Shown here: positions 27,732 to 36,070 of the stretch, one piece after another
Layout of the letters: each line of letters opens with the position of its first letter
Numbering within the stretch: the stretch's first letter is position 1
Assembly: GCA_937958045.1 (NCBI GenBank)
Contig: CALFXL010000071.1
Coordinates: 1-64,000, forward strand
Length of the DNA stretch: 64,000 nucleotides
DNA from: an uncultured Opitutaceae bacterium
GTDB taxonomy: Bacteria > Verrucomicrobiota > Verrucomicrobiia > Opitutales > Opitutaceae
Direction of reading: 5' to 3'
Translations under genes and position numbers: made by a program
Notes under the pieces: model-generated
What the model saw: only the letters and a program-made list of their open reading frames with translations
Database searches by the model: none
What the model was told of the DNA's origin: nothing

Positions 27732-28924
27732 AAATCCTCGTCATATCCGAACCTGGTGTGGACGGCGCGTTTCGTTACGTGGAGGACCTCATCGACCGCA
27801 TGATTGGCGAGGGTCATGTGGTTCATTTCGCTTACTCGGATATTCGCGGTTCCGATCGTCTGCTCCATTTGGTCGAACGTGTGCGCACTGCCGGGGGCGA
27901 GACCTTCAATCTCAAAGTCGACAACCGCCCCGGCGTCTCCGATCTGCGGGCGTTGCAAGGCCTGCTTCACCTTTGTCGCTCAACACGGCCGGATGTCATC
28001 CACGCGCACAGCGCGAAAGCCGGCGCGCTCATTCGCTCGCTGCGTTGCGTGGGCCTGCGCACGCCGATTTTTTATTCGCCGCACGCGTACTACGGCATGG
28101 GTCCGCGGCCGTGGTTGCTCGGAACGTTCTTCAACCTGCTCGAGCGTTTATTCGCATACACAAGCATCACGCTCAACTGTTCGCAGGACGAAAGTGACTT
28201 CGCGCAAACCATGCTGCGCATTCCCGCGCATCGTCGGCGTTTGATCCTCAACGGCGTCAACACCGACCATTTCACGCCGGCGGATGCCGCCACGCGCCGC
28301 GAGCAGCGCGTGCGCCTCGGCATTCCGCCCGACGCCATCGTACTCGGCACTCTCGGGCGTTTCTCGTTTCAAAAAGACCCCGCCACCCTTCATCGCGCCT
28401 TCCTCGCGTGCGCCAAAGTCGTGCCCGAGCTGCATCTCGTGCATGTCGGTCGTGGGGATTTGCGCGATGAGATTCTCGAATTCGCGCGCGAGCATGGCTA
28501 TGATCGTCGCGTCACGTGGATCGAGTACCTGCGTGATCCGGTTGGATTTTATCAATCGCTCGACGGTTTCATTCTCTCGTCGCGTTACGAAGGTCTTTCG
28601 CTGGCCGTGCTCGAAGCGCTTGCGGTGGATCTGCCGCTGATTCTCAGCGATGCACCGGGCAATCGCGATTTTGCCCAACTCAATCTGAGCCACTTCTGGA
28701 GCGCGCAGCCCGAATCGCCCGAGGCTTTCGCCGCCGCCATCATGTCGTGGTACGACGACACGCGTCATCGACGTCCGAGCAATCATCGCGAGATCGCCCT
28801 CGCCTCTTTTTCCAGCCACGCGCAGTTCCGCGCGATCGAAGCCGAATACGCGCGCGCCGCACCCGCCGCCGAAGCTCCTGTGCACGTGCCCGCTCCCCCA
28901 AAAATCCTTTTGAACAAAGAGTGA
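27728..28924 (+). CDS. GT4 family glycosyltransferase
   Basis: This 398-residue GT-B protein opens with MKILVISEPGVDGAFRYVEDL. It has the PDVIHAHSAKAGALIRSL block common in WbnH/PglA-like enzymes, then LILNGVNTDHF, LGTLGRFSFQKDP and SSRYEGLSLAVLEALA. These cover the nucleotide-sugar site of GT4. The start at 27728 overlaps the previous stop (ATGA), and the stop overlaps a GTG start (GTGA) of the next gene. The C-terminal ~20 residues are a Pro/Ala-rich tail. Confidence 0.87.
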   Translation: MKILVISEPGVDGAFRYVEDLIDRMIGEGHVVHFAYSDIRGSDRLLHLVERVRTAGGETFNLKVDNRPGVSDLRALQGLLHLCRSTRPDVIHAHSAKAGALIRSLRCVGLRTPIFYSPHAYYGMGPRPWLLGTFFNLLERLFAYTSITLNCSQDESDFAQTMLRIPAHRRRLILNGVNTDHFTPADAATRREQRVRLGIPPDAIVLGTLGRFSFQKDPATLHRAFLACAKVVPELHLVHVGRGDLRDEILEFAREHGYDRRVTWIEYLRDPVGFYQSLDGFILSSRYEGLSLAVLEALAVDLPLILSDAPGNRDFAQLNLSHFWSAQPESPEAFAAAIMSWYDDTRHRRPSNHREIALASFSSHAQFRAIEAEYARAAPAAEAPVHVPAPPKILLNKE

Positions 28925-29931
28925 ACGCTCCCGGCATCGATGTCGTCATCTGCACGTTTAACGGCGCGTCGCGTTTGCCCGCGCTCTTCGATGCGCTCGC
29001 CGCGCAGACACTCGATAGCGCTCGCTGGCGCGTCGTGCTGGTCGACAATGCTTCCACGGACGAAACCGCGGAGGCCGCGCGTCGTTTGTGGCCGCGTCGC
29101 GATGTCGAGCTGGTCGTCCTTTCCGAACCGAAACCCGGCCAGATGTACGCTCGTGAAAAAGCGCGTCAGCACCTGGTGCATCCGTTCGTCTGTTTTTGCG
29201 ACGACGACAATTTTCTCTCGCCGAACTATCTCATGGTCGCGGTGGAGTTCATGGAAAATGACTCCGCGATCGGAGCGCTCGGTGGTCGGGGCGAAGCGAT
29301 CAGCGATGTCGTCATGCCTGCATGGTTATCGCACGCGGCGCCCGGTTATGCCGTCGGCCCGCAGGGAGAAACCGAGGGACATGTGCCGTTCTCGCGCGCC
29401 TTCGTTTACGGCGCAGGCATGGTTCTACGACGCGAAGCCTGGGACGATCTTCACGCGTCGGGTTTTCGTTCGCGTCTCGCGGGTCGCGTGGGCGCCGGCA
29501 TCAAATCGGGCGACGACAACGAACTCTGCCTCGCGCTCGCGCTCGCTGGCTGGGAAGTCCACTACTCTCCGCGATTGACGTTTAGGCATGCGATTCCCGC
29601 ACGCCGACTCACCGAGGAGTATTGTCGCACGTTGTATCGAAGTTTTGGAGACGCGCTGCCGGTACTCGGCGCCTACCGTGATTTTCTCTCCGGGCGCGCG
29701 AAACCCGACGACTGGCAGCGGTGTGCGCGCATGCGTCATTGGCAGGCCCGACTTCTGCGACTTTTGCCCACGGGCCATGGCGACGAGGCGCTGACGCCAA
29801 GCGCGCTCGATCGCGAAATCAAAGCGGGCCATCGCGCGGCCTTGCGCGATTGGAAGCGATCCGACTTCTTCACGTTGTATGAACAACTCGCGCAGTGGAT
29901 CGGCACGGTGAAGAAGGAGGCGGCCCGGTGA
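28921..29931 (+). CDS. GT2 family glycosyltransferase with GTG start
   Basis: This 336-residue GT-A enzyme starts IDVVICTFNGASRLPALFDAL and has VVLVDNASTDETAEAA, FVCFCDDDNFLSPNYLM (the DDD motif) and GIKSGDDNELCLALALAG (ED-type motif). The start must be the GTG at 28921 or later, because the upstream part of the open frame belongs to the preceding gene and shows no GT2 similarity. The GTGA overlap gives coupled translation. The C-terminal ~100 residues are helical and less conserved. Confidence 0.86.
   Translation: MNAPGIDVVICTFNGASRLPALFDALAAQTLDSARWRVVLVDNASTDETAEAARRLWPRRDVELVVLSEPKPGQMYAREKARQHLVHPFVCFCDDDNFLSPNYLMVAVEFMENDSAIGALGGRGEAISDVVMPAWLSHAAPGYAVGPQGETEGHVPFSRAFVYGAGMVLRREAWDDLHASGFRSRLAGRVGAGIKSGDDNELCLALALAGWEVHYSPRLTFRHAIPARRLTEEYCRTLYRSFGDALPVLGAYRDFLSGRAKPDDWQRCARMRHWQARLLRLLPTGHGDEALTPSALDREIKAGHRAALRDWKRSDFFTLYEQLAQWIGTVKKEAAR
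29916..29920 (+). promoter_or_regulatory. Shine-Dalgarno GGAGG deciding the GTG start at 29928
   Basis: GGAGG lies seven bases before the GTG at 29928, ideal spacing. It selects that codon over the ATG at 29895, which would add 11 residues encoded within the previous gene. Confidence 0.7.
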
Positions 29932-31259
29932 ATCCCGCGCCATCCAGCGGCGCTTTTCGACGAGTCGTGGTGAGCTTCGGCTGGCTGCTTGCCGATCGCG
30001 GCATCCGCCTGCTCGGCGGTTTCGCGGTGGGCCTCTGGCTCGCCCGTTATCTCGGTCCCTCCGATTTCGGTTTTCTCAGTGCAGCGACGGCGGCCGCCTG
30101 GCTCGGCGTCGTCGCGACGCAACTCGGACTCGATGGGCTTGTGCAACGCGAGCTCGTGCAGCATCCAGAAAACACCGGGCGCATTCTCGGCACCGTTACC
30201 CTGCTCTCGTCGGCAACCGCGCTTGTCGTCTGGATCGTACTCGCGCTCTTCGCGTGGTTCGCGGTCGACGCGCCGACGATGCGTACGCTGCTGCTATGGC
30301 TCGCGCTGCTCGCCGTGCCGCAAGCGCTGGCCGCGTGGGAGTATCTTTTCCAAGCGCGCTCCGATCTTCGCCCGGTGGTTGTCGGGCAAAACATCTGTTT
30401 CGCCGTGTGTCTCGCTGCGCGCGCGGGTCTGATCGCGCTGCAAGCACCCGTCGTGGCATTCGCCATCGTCGCTGTCGCCGAGCGGTTGTTCGGCGCGCTC
30501 GTCGTCATGCGCTGGGCGCGAAAACATCTCACCGGCACCTCGCTCAGTTTCGATGCGTCGCTCGCACGGGCGATGTTGCGCGAAGCCTGGCCCGTGTGGA
30601 TCTCTGCGTTGCTCGTCACCGTTTATCAAAAAATCGATCTCGTGCTCATCGCTCGCTGGCGCGACGAAGCCGAAGCCGGCATCTACGCGGCGGCCATGCG
30701 CATCGTCGAACTGTGGTGGTCGATCGCCGTGATCGGCGCCATGGCGCTGCTACCCGACTTGATGCGCGCAAGCCAGGATCGCGCGCGCTATTCGTCCGTT
30801 CTCCAACGCTACCTCGATCTCAGCGCCGGCGCCGGCATCGCGGCAGGTCTTGTCATGACGGTCTGCGCGGTTCCCGTCATCCGTCTGCTCTTTGGACAAG
30901 AATACGCGGAAGCCGGCGGCATCCTGGCGTTGCAGACCTGGGCGGGCGTTTTCGTTTTTCTCAGCGTGGCTCGCGCGCGTCATCTCATCGCGATTAAACG
31001 TCGCGGCGTAGAGCTGTGGTTTAGCGCGCTGGGCGTTTCACTGAATCTCGGACTCAACGCCTGGCTCATTCCGCTGCATGGCGCGTGGGGCGCCGCTTGG
31101 GCCGGCTTCGCCACACAAGGCGCCGTCGCGCTCGTGTTTCCCTGGTTCTTCCGCGACACACGCTTCATCGCCGGACGCGAGTGGTTCGCGCTCACGATTC
31201 CATTTCGCAGTTTATCGCTGCTGCAAAGCCTGCGTCGTCGTCCCAACTACGGCGCGTGA
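29928..31259 (+). CDS. Wzx-type flippase, second of three
   Basis: This 443-residue protein has about 12 membrane spans and the PST-family opening LLADRGIRLLGGFAVGLWLARYLGPSDFGFL (given as residues 20-50). VYQKIDLVLIARW in the middle is a common Wzx signature. It is the last gene of the plus-strand run; its final codons overlap the end of the convergent EpsI-like gene by 13 bases. A second flippase in one run suggests two repeat units, or a patchwork built from two loci. Confidence 0.86.
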   Translation: MNPAPSSGAFRRVVVSFGWLLADRGIRLLGGFAVGLWLARYLGPSDFGFLSAATAAAWLGVVATQLGLDGLVQRELVQHPENTGRILGTVTLLSSATALVVWIVLALFAWFAVDAPTMRTLLLWLALLAVPQALAAWEYLFQARSDLRPVVVGQNICFAVCLAARAGLIALQAPVVAFAIVAVAERLFGALVVMRWARKHLTGTSLSFDASLARAMLREAWPVWISALLVTVYQKIDLVLIARWRDEAEAGIYAAAMRIVELWWSIAVIGAMALLPDLMRASQDRARYSSVLQRYLDLSAGAGIAAGLVMTVCAVPVIRLLFGQEYAEAGGILALQTWAGVFVFLSVARARHLIAIKRRGVELWFSALGVSLNLGLNAWLIPLHGAWGAAWAGFATQGAVALVFPWFFRDTRFIAGREWFALTIPFRSLSLLQSLRRRPNYGA

Positions 31260-31918
31260 GCGTCCGCTTCGAGCAGGCCTCGCACGCTGCTCATCACGTC
31301 GAGAAAACCCGCATCCGTGGCAAGTTCATCCCATGCCACATTGGACGACACGCGCACGAAGTACTGGCTCCGGCGTTGATTAAATCCGTGTTTTTTCAGA
31401 TCGGAAAAAATCGTCCACCACGGGGGCACGCCGCCGCCATAATCCACCGATTCTCCTCCCGATACGTGCCAAAATACCACGTGCCGCGGACGTCCGGCGT
31501 TGTCTCCAAAAATTCGATACTGCGCGCCTGACGCCGCCCAGTTTTGGTCTGCAGGCGCTTCACGCGGTAGTGGTTTCCAACCTGCCGCCACCCAGCACAC
31601 ATCGGGCGAGTGGCCGGCTACGAGACGCTCCGACATTTTTCCGGGACGCCAGTACGCAGCATACACGTCGAACTGCCAGCCGCCTTTGCGATAACTGCGG
31701 AACACCGCGTCATCGAAGTTCAACAACTCGCCAACCGCGCGCTTCATCTCCTCCGTTTCCGCGATCGGCAAATCCTCCGCGATCCAGTGGCCTGCTTGGG
31801 AAACAATTGTTTCCGCGATCGGAGGCGGTGTTGTTCCCGGTTCGTGGGCGCAGCTGCGAAATTGCAACGTGATGCCGGCGATCAAAACGATCAGCGCGAG
31901 AATCGTGGCCCACTTCAT
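31247..31918 (-). CDS. EpsI-family (exosortase-associated) protein
   Basis: This 223-residue protein has an N-terminal membrane anchor (ATILALIVLIAGITLQF) and a periplasmic domain. It carries the EpsI signature HSPDVCWVAAGW (His103 to Cys108 and on) and the FDVYAAYWRPG and VVFWHVSGG strands. EpsI proteins normally accompany an exosortase, either as a separate gene or fused to it, and help sort PEP-CTERM-like proteins in EPS-producing bacteria. No exosortase is visible in this window. It is the last gene of the minus-strand cluster, overlaps its upstream neighbour by four bases, and overlaps the convergent flippase by 13. Confidence 0.78.
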   Translation of the reverse strand: MKWATILALIVLIAGITLQFRSCAHEPGTTPPPIAETIVSQAGHWIAEDLPIAETEEMKRAVGELLNFDDAVFRSYRKGGWQFDVYAAYWRPGKMSERLVAGHSPDVCWVAAGWKPLPREAPADQNWAASGAQYRIFGDNAGRPRHVVFWHVSGGESVDYGGGVPPWWTIFSDLKKHGFNQRRSQYFVRVSSNVAWDELATDAGFLDVMSSVRGLLEADAHAP

Positions 31919-33108
31919 CGCTGCGCCTCCGCGATCACACGCTGCATCAAGCGCTCATACTCGCCCAGGATGCGGTCTCGCTGAAAATAGGCCGATCGTT
32001 CGCGCGCACGGCGACGCAAGGTCTCCAACGCTTCCGGTTGCTCGCGCCAGCGGCGCAACGTGGCGCCCAATGTCTCGCGATCGCCCGGCGCGATCACGAC
32101 GCCAAAGCCGTGCTCAGTCACTTCGCGTCCCAACGGCGATGTGCGATCGCACACCGCCAGAACCGGCGTGCCCGTCGCCAGTGCCGGCAACAATTTGCTC
32201 GGCAAAAAACTGTCGCCCGCGCCGGCGCGTTGCGTGATCAAACACACCGTCGCGCCGCTCAAGGTGCGCACGTACTCCGGCTCATCGAGCAACGGGTTCA
32301 GCGAAAACTGGGGATTCGCACGATGCACCGCACGCAAGTCCTCGGCCGCCGGTCCGTCGCCGTGGATCTGCAGCGTCCAGCCATTCGCTTCGGCAAAAAA
32401 GTCGGGAAGAAAGCCGGGCAACCCTTGTTTCACTCCGAGATTGCCGGAATAAAACAACGTCGCCGGCGCACGCGTCCGTTCTTCTGAGGCACAGACTGCG
32501 AGCGAGCCGTGTATCCAGTTTGGCATGACAGCCACGTTCTTGCCCGTGAGTTCCACCAGACGCGTCTTCATCTCCTCGCTGATCGTCACCAGCCGGTCCG
32601 CGCCGCTGAGCGCGCGACGTTCGCCCCACGCCAATAGTTTCAAAAAACCGCGCGCACGGATGATACCGAGCTTCGCCGCCGCATCGACCATGAGATCCTG
32701 CACAACCACGATCAGCGGCACGCCGCCGCCATACAGTCCACGCGCTGCGAGCGACTGCGCGAGCATCGGACATCCCACAATCACCACATCGGGTGTCCAC
32801 CCGTCGAAACGCGCACGTCGTCTTAACGCCTGCCAAAAACTGAGCTCAGGAATCAGCCGACGCCAACCTTGATATCGACGCGGCAGTTTCATCCGGATTC
32901 GCCGCAGAGGAATCTCCTCAAACGTTTCGTCGCGTCGCGAAATTCCCGAGTCTTCTTCGCGGTATCGATATTGCGGATAAAACGAAAACGTCGTGGTCAC
33001 GCGCACCTCATGTCCGCGGCTTTTCATGAACCGCGCGAAATCCGTGTAGAGTGCGCCGCCGCCGAGAGAATCCGGGTAAAAAAGATAGCTGATGAGATGG
33101 ATCTTCAC
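31915..33108 (-). CDS. GT4 family glycosyltransferase (WcaI-like)
   Basis: This 397-residue GT-B protein opens MKIHLISYLFYPDSLGGGALYTDFA and has VVIVGCPMLAQSLAA and PLIVVVQDLMVDAAAKLG, a pattern close to WcaI-type colanic acid glycosyltransferases. The donor domain shows VAVMPNWIHG, FYSGNLGVKQGLPGF and SFLPSKLLPALATGTPVLAV. SKLL in place of the E-x7-E motif is usual for the WcaI group. It overlaps the EpsI-like gene by four bases and follows the 33126 gene by 17 bases. Specificity is unknown. Confidence 0.86.
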   Translation of the reverse strand: MKIHLISYLFYPDSLGGGALYTDFARFMKSRGHEVRVTTTFSFYPQYRYREEDSGISRRDETFEEIPLRRIRMKLPRRYQGWRRLIPELSFWQALRRRARFDGWTPDVVIVGCPMLAQSLAARGLYGGGVPLIVVVQDLMVDAAAKLGIIRARGFLKLLAWGERRALSGADRLVTISEEMKTRLVELTGKNVAVMPNWIHGSLAVCASEERTRAPATLFYSGNLGVKQGLPGFLPDFFAEANGWTLQIHGDGPAAEDLRAVHRANPQFSLNPLLDEPEYVRTLSGATVCLITQRAGAGDSFLPSKLLPALATGTPVLAVCDRTSPLGREVTEHGFGVVIAPGDRETLGATLRRWREQPEALETLRRRARERSAYFQRDRILGEYERLMQRVIAEAQR

Positions 33109-33125
33109 GCGTATCCTCTATTTCA

Positions 33126-34187
33126 CTACACGACGCCAAAACGCCGCCAATGTCCAGCCCACGGCACGCGTCCTCGCTCGACCTCCTCTCGTCGCCCGCG
33201 CACCCGTTCATGCCAGTCATCGTGATGTTTCACGCAGCGCAGAATCGCGTCCGCGACCGATTCCGGTGTGGCTTGTTCAAAGAAAGCCGCGGCATCGCCA
33301 TAGATCGCGCGGGCATAGTCCAAATCAGGCAATACGGCGGGCCGGCCAAACGTCATCGCTTCGAGCAGCGGCAAACCGAGCGTTTCGTAGCTCGAGGTGA
33401 ACAACAACGCGTCGGACGCCGCGAGTTGCGCACACGCTTCTGCGTGGGAAACGCGTCCGATGCGCGCGACACAAGACGCCGCTGGGCCGGTGTTCTCGCC
33501 TGTGGTCATGACCAGGCCGATGCGCGCATCGCGTTTGTTGGCTTCGATGATTCCGCGCGCCGCGAGCTCGGCGCGTTTGTGTGAAAAATCCGACGCCGGA
33601 TAAAAGAACTGATACGCGAACAACCGCCGATGTCCGTCATCAGGTTCGATCGCAGGCATCACGGGCAAGGGTGCAACGACTTCGATCGGTGCAGGCGTGA
33701 TCCCGCGAGCCGCCGCATAACGAATCATTGTTTTCTTCGCCTGCTCCGTTTGCACGATGATGCGCTCCGCGCGGCGCAAGCAGCCTTGGAATAACCAGCG
33801 TTTGAAACGGTCCGGTTTTCCACGGTGTCCCACGAGCACGTTGCCGCCTTCCTCGATCAAGAGCTGGTTGTGAAAATAAAGCGCGTAGCGCCCACCCGGA
33901 CACAGCCCATAGTGCGAGAGATTCACGATGCGCGAAAAACGTCCGCACTTCGCGAGCAGCCACACCATCAACTCGTACAACGGACGCAGCCAGCGGCCAA
34001 AAATCGCATGCGGCAACGCGATCACGTTTATCTGCGAAGGAAGATTCGCCACATCGGCGCGATTGCACGAGGGCAACACCAAGATCGCGCGTGGTCCGTT
34101 AGCCGGATAATGACGCACCAATTCTCGGAGCACGAGACGTGCACCGCTTTCGAGACAACCGAGTCCGTTGATGAACACAGGACGCAT
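33126..34187 (-). CDS. GT4 family glycosyltransferase
   Basis: This 353-residue protein has GT-B donor-domain features (FAYQFFYPASDFSHKRAEL, then LLFTSSYETLGLPLLEAMTFG with the E-x7-E-type motif, and RPAVLPDLDYARAIYGDAA). The N-terminal acceptor domain starts FINGLGCLESGARLVLREL. It lies two bases downstream of the GT2-GT4 fusion gene. It has no membrane segment. Confidence 0.84.
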   Translation of the reverse strand: MRPVFINGLGCLESGARLVLRELVRHYPANGPRAILVLPSCNRADVANLPSQINVIALPHAIFGRWLRPLYELMVWLLAKCGRFSRIVNLSHYGLCPGGRYALYFHNQLLIEEGGNVLVGHRGKPDRFKRWLFQGCLRRAERIIVQTEQAKKTMIRYAAARGITPAPIEVVAPLPVMPAIEPDDGHRRLFAYQFFYPASDFSHKRAELAARGIIEANKRDARIGLVMTTGENTGPAASCVARIGRVSHAEACAQLAASDALLFTSSYETLGLPLLEAMTFGRPAVLPDLDYARAIYGDAAAFFEQATPESVADAILRCVKHHDDWHERVRGRREEVERGRVPWAGHWRRFGVV

Positions 34188-34189
34188 GG

Positions 34190-36070
34190 CTAGAGGATAG
34201 CGCGCGACTGCCGGTCACGTTGATTTTCCACGATGGCGACGGCACGTTCCGCCCATCGCTGCGGCGAGAATGCGCATGCAAGTGAGAGCGAAAGCCTCCG
34301 CCCGTCGGCTTCTTGAGCCGGCGTCAAACTGCGCAGCCACGCCGCCGCCGCCGTGACTTCGGCCGGCGTTAGATCGCACATCACGTATCCATTTTTCTGA
34401 TGCACCACGAGGTCGTCGGCAGCTCCGCAACTGCGCGTCACGATCAACAAGCAGCCGCACAGCGCCGCTTCGTGCACCACCAGGCCCCAATGATCGATCG
34501 TACTGACCAATGCCAACGCGCTGACTTCCCGCATACGCTCCGCCAATGCTTGCGGGGAGAGCGCGCCTTCGAGCGCGGCGCCTTCTTGGTGCAAAGTGTC
34601 CCGCAAGGGGCCATCACCGGCGAACGACAAGGCAATATCCGACGCCGTCTCGCGCCAGAATCGCCACAGCGTATCCACGCGCTTCAGCGGAATGAGTTTT
34701 CCCGCGTATAACACACCGCGGCGCGCGCGCGTTTCTTCTGGCGACGAATAAACCGCGGGATCTCCGGCGAGCAGTCCATCGGCGACCGATGAAGCCGGCA
34801 TGCCCATTACCTCCATGAACCGACGTCCCGATCGTCCGGGCACCCAAACCGAGTCGAAGTCCGGACGAATAAATATGCGGAAATAGAGACTGCCCAACCA
34901 CTGACGCAGCGATCCGACAAAACAATTGTCCGCCAGCATCGTCGTCGCGCCTCCGTGCGTGCGCACTTCCCTCCCCAACGCGCGATACGCCGGGTGCGTC
35001 CACGAGGTCGCGAAGAAATGTGTCGGGGCGCTCAATCCCAAATCCGCCCATCCGAGCGGCCGAGAGGAATCTACCCGAATGAACCGACATCCGCACGCCG
35101 CCGCCACCTCGCGCGGAGCGTCCGTGACTTCGTCGGCCAGCACGACGATTCGCCAATTGGGTCGCAGTTCCGTGAGACGCTTCACAGACCGTCGCGCATA
35201 AAACGGAAATCCCTGCCACGCGATGACCACGTCTGGGCGGAAGGTCGATTGCACCAACGATGGTGTACGCGACGCGATCATCTCATCCGGTGCGTTATCG
35301 ACACTCGACCATTCCAGCACCCGTCGCCAGGGATCGATTTTCGCGCGCAAGCGTATCCAGTTTTTGGATTCATTGGATTCGGCATGCGCCGCGAGAGCCT
35401 TCGCGCGCACGCGTTCGCGGTCCTTGAGATAGCGGGCATTCAGCCGTCCGCTGCCGGTGATCGATCCCGCATGCACGCGAAAACGTCCGAGTTCGCGACT
35501 CACCGAGCGCGCACGTGCGCCCGCCAGCAGCGCATCGACCACAAACTCGTAGTCCCAACACGTGTGATTGTCCGGATTAAATCGCACGCCGCGATCCCAG
35601 ATCTCACGACGGAAGAAGAGCCCTTGTTGATAGAACGCGAAAGCATCCGAACGGACCGCTGCGAGCGAGGGTTCACTGCAAATGCGTTTGCGCAATGACC
35701 GCTCTCCGCGCGCGCCGATCACACGCACAGCCCCGAGCACCATATCGACATCGGGATGAGCGGCAAAATACTCGCGAACCCAATCAAGCGCGCCCGGCGC
35801 CAGTTCGTCATCGGCATTGATGAATGCGAGCACGTCACCGCGAGCGCGCGTGAACCCTTTATTAAGTCCATCGGCCGCGCCCTCGTCCGGCCCGAACACC
35901 GGTTGCACCGCGCCACCGGCCTTTTGAATGATTTCGCGCGAGCCATCGGTGCTACCCGGATCGACACAGAGATGTTCATCGCCCGCACGACATTGCGCGC
36001 TCACGGTGGCGAGACATCGCGGGAGAAACGCCGCCTGCTGAAAACTCAAGGTGACGATACTGAAAGTCAT
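34190..36070 (-). CDS. GT2-GT4 fused bifunctional glycosyltransferase
   Basis: This 626-residue protein joins two full catalytic domains. Residues ~1-245 are a GT-A (GT2) domain: FSIVTLSFQQAAFLPRCLATV, VDPGSTDGSREII, and INADDELAPGALDWV with the DD motif. Residues ~275-620 are a GT-B (GT4-like) domain: VVIAWQGFPFYARRSVKRL, GVLYAGKLIPLKRVDTLWRF, and WGLVVHEAALCGCLLIVTRS with the nucleotide-sugar site. Such a fusion should add two successive sugars. The start overlaps the upstream polymerase/ligase stop by four bases. Confidence 0.85.
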   Translation of the reverse strand: MTFSIVTLSFQQAAFLPRCLATVSAQCRAGDEHLCVDPGSTDGSREIIQKAGGAVQPVFGPDEGAADGLNKGFTRARGDVLAFINADDELAPGALDWVREYFAAHPDVDMVLGAVRVIGARGERSLRKRICSEPSLAAVRSDAFAFYQQGLFFRREIWDRGVRFNPDNHTCWDYEFVVDALLAGARARSVSRELGRFRVHAGSITGSGRLNARYLKDRERVRAKALAAHAESNESKNWIRLRAKIDPWRRVLEWSSVDNAPDEMIASRTPSLVQSTFRPDVVIAWQGFPFYARRSVKRLTELRPNWRIVVLADEVTDAPREVAAACGCRFIRVDSSRPLGWADLGLSAPTHFFATSWTHPAYRALGREVRTHGGATTMLADNCFVGSLRQWLGSLYFRIFIRPDFDSVWVPGRSGRRFMEVMGMPASSVADGLLAGDPAVYSSPEETRARRGVLYAGKLIPLKRVDTLWRFWRETASDIALSFAGDGPLRDTLHQEGAALEGALSPQALAERMREVSALALVSTIDHWGLVVHEAALCGCLLIVTRSCGAADDLVVHQKNGYVMCDLTPAEVTAAAAWLRSLTPAQEADGRRLSLSLACAFSPQRWAERAVAIVENQRDRQSRAIL

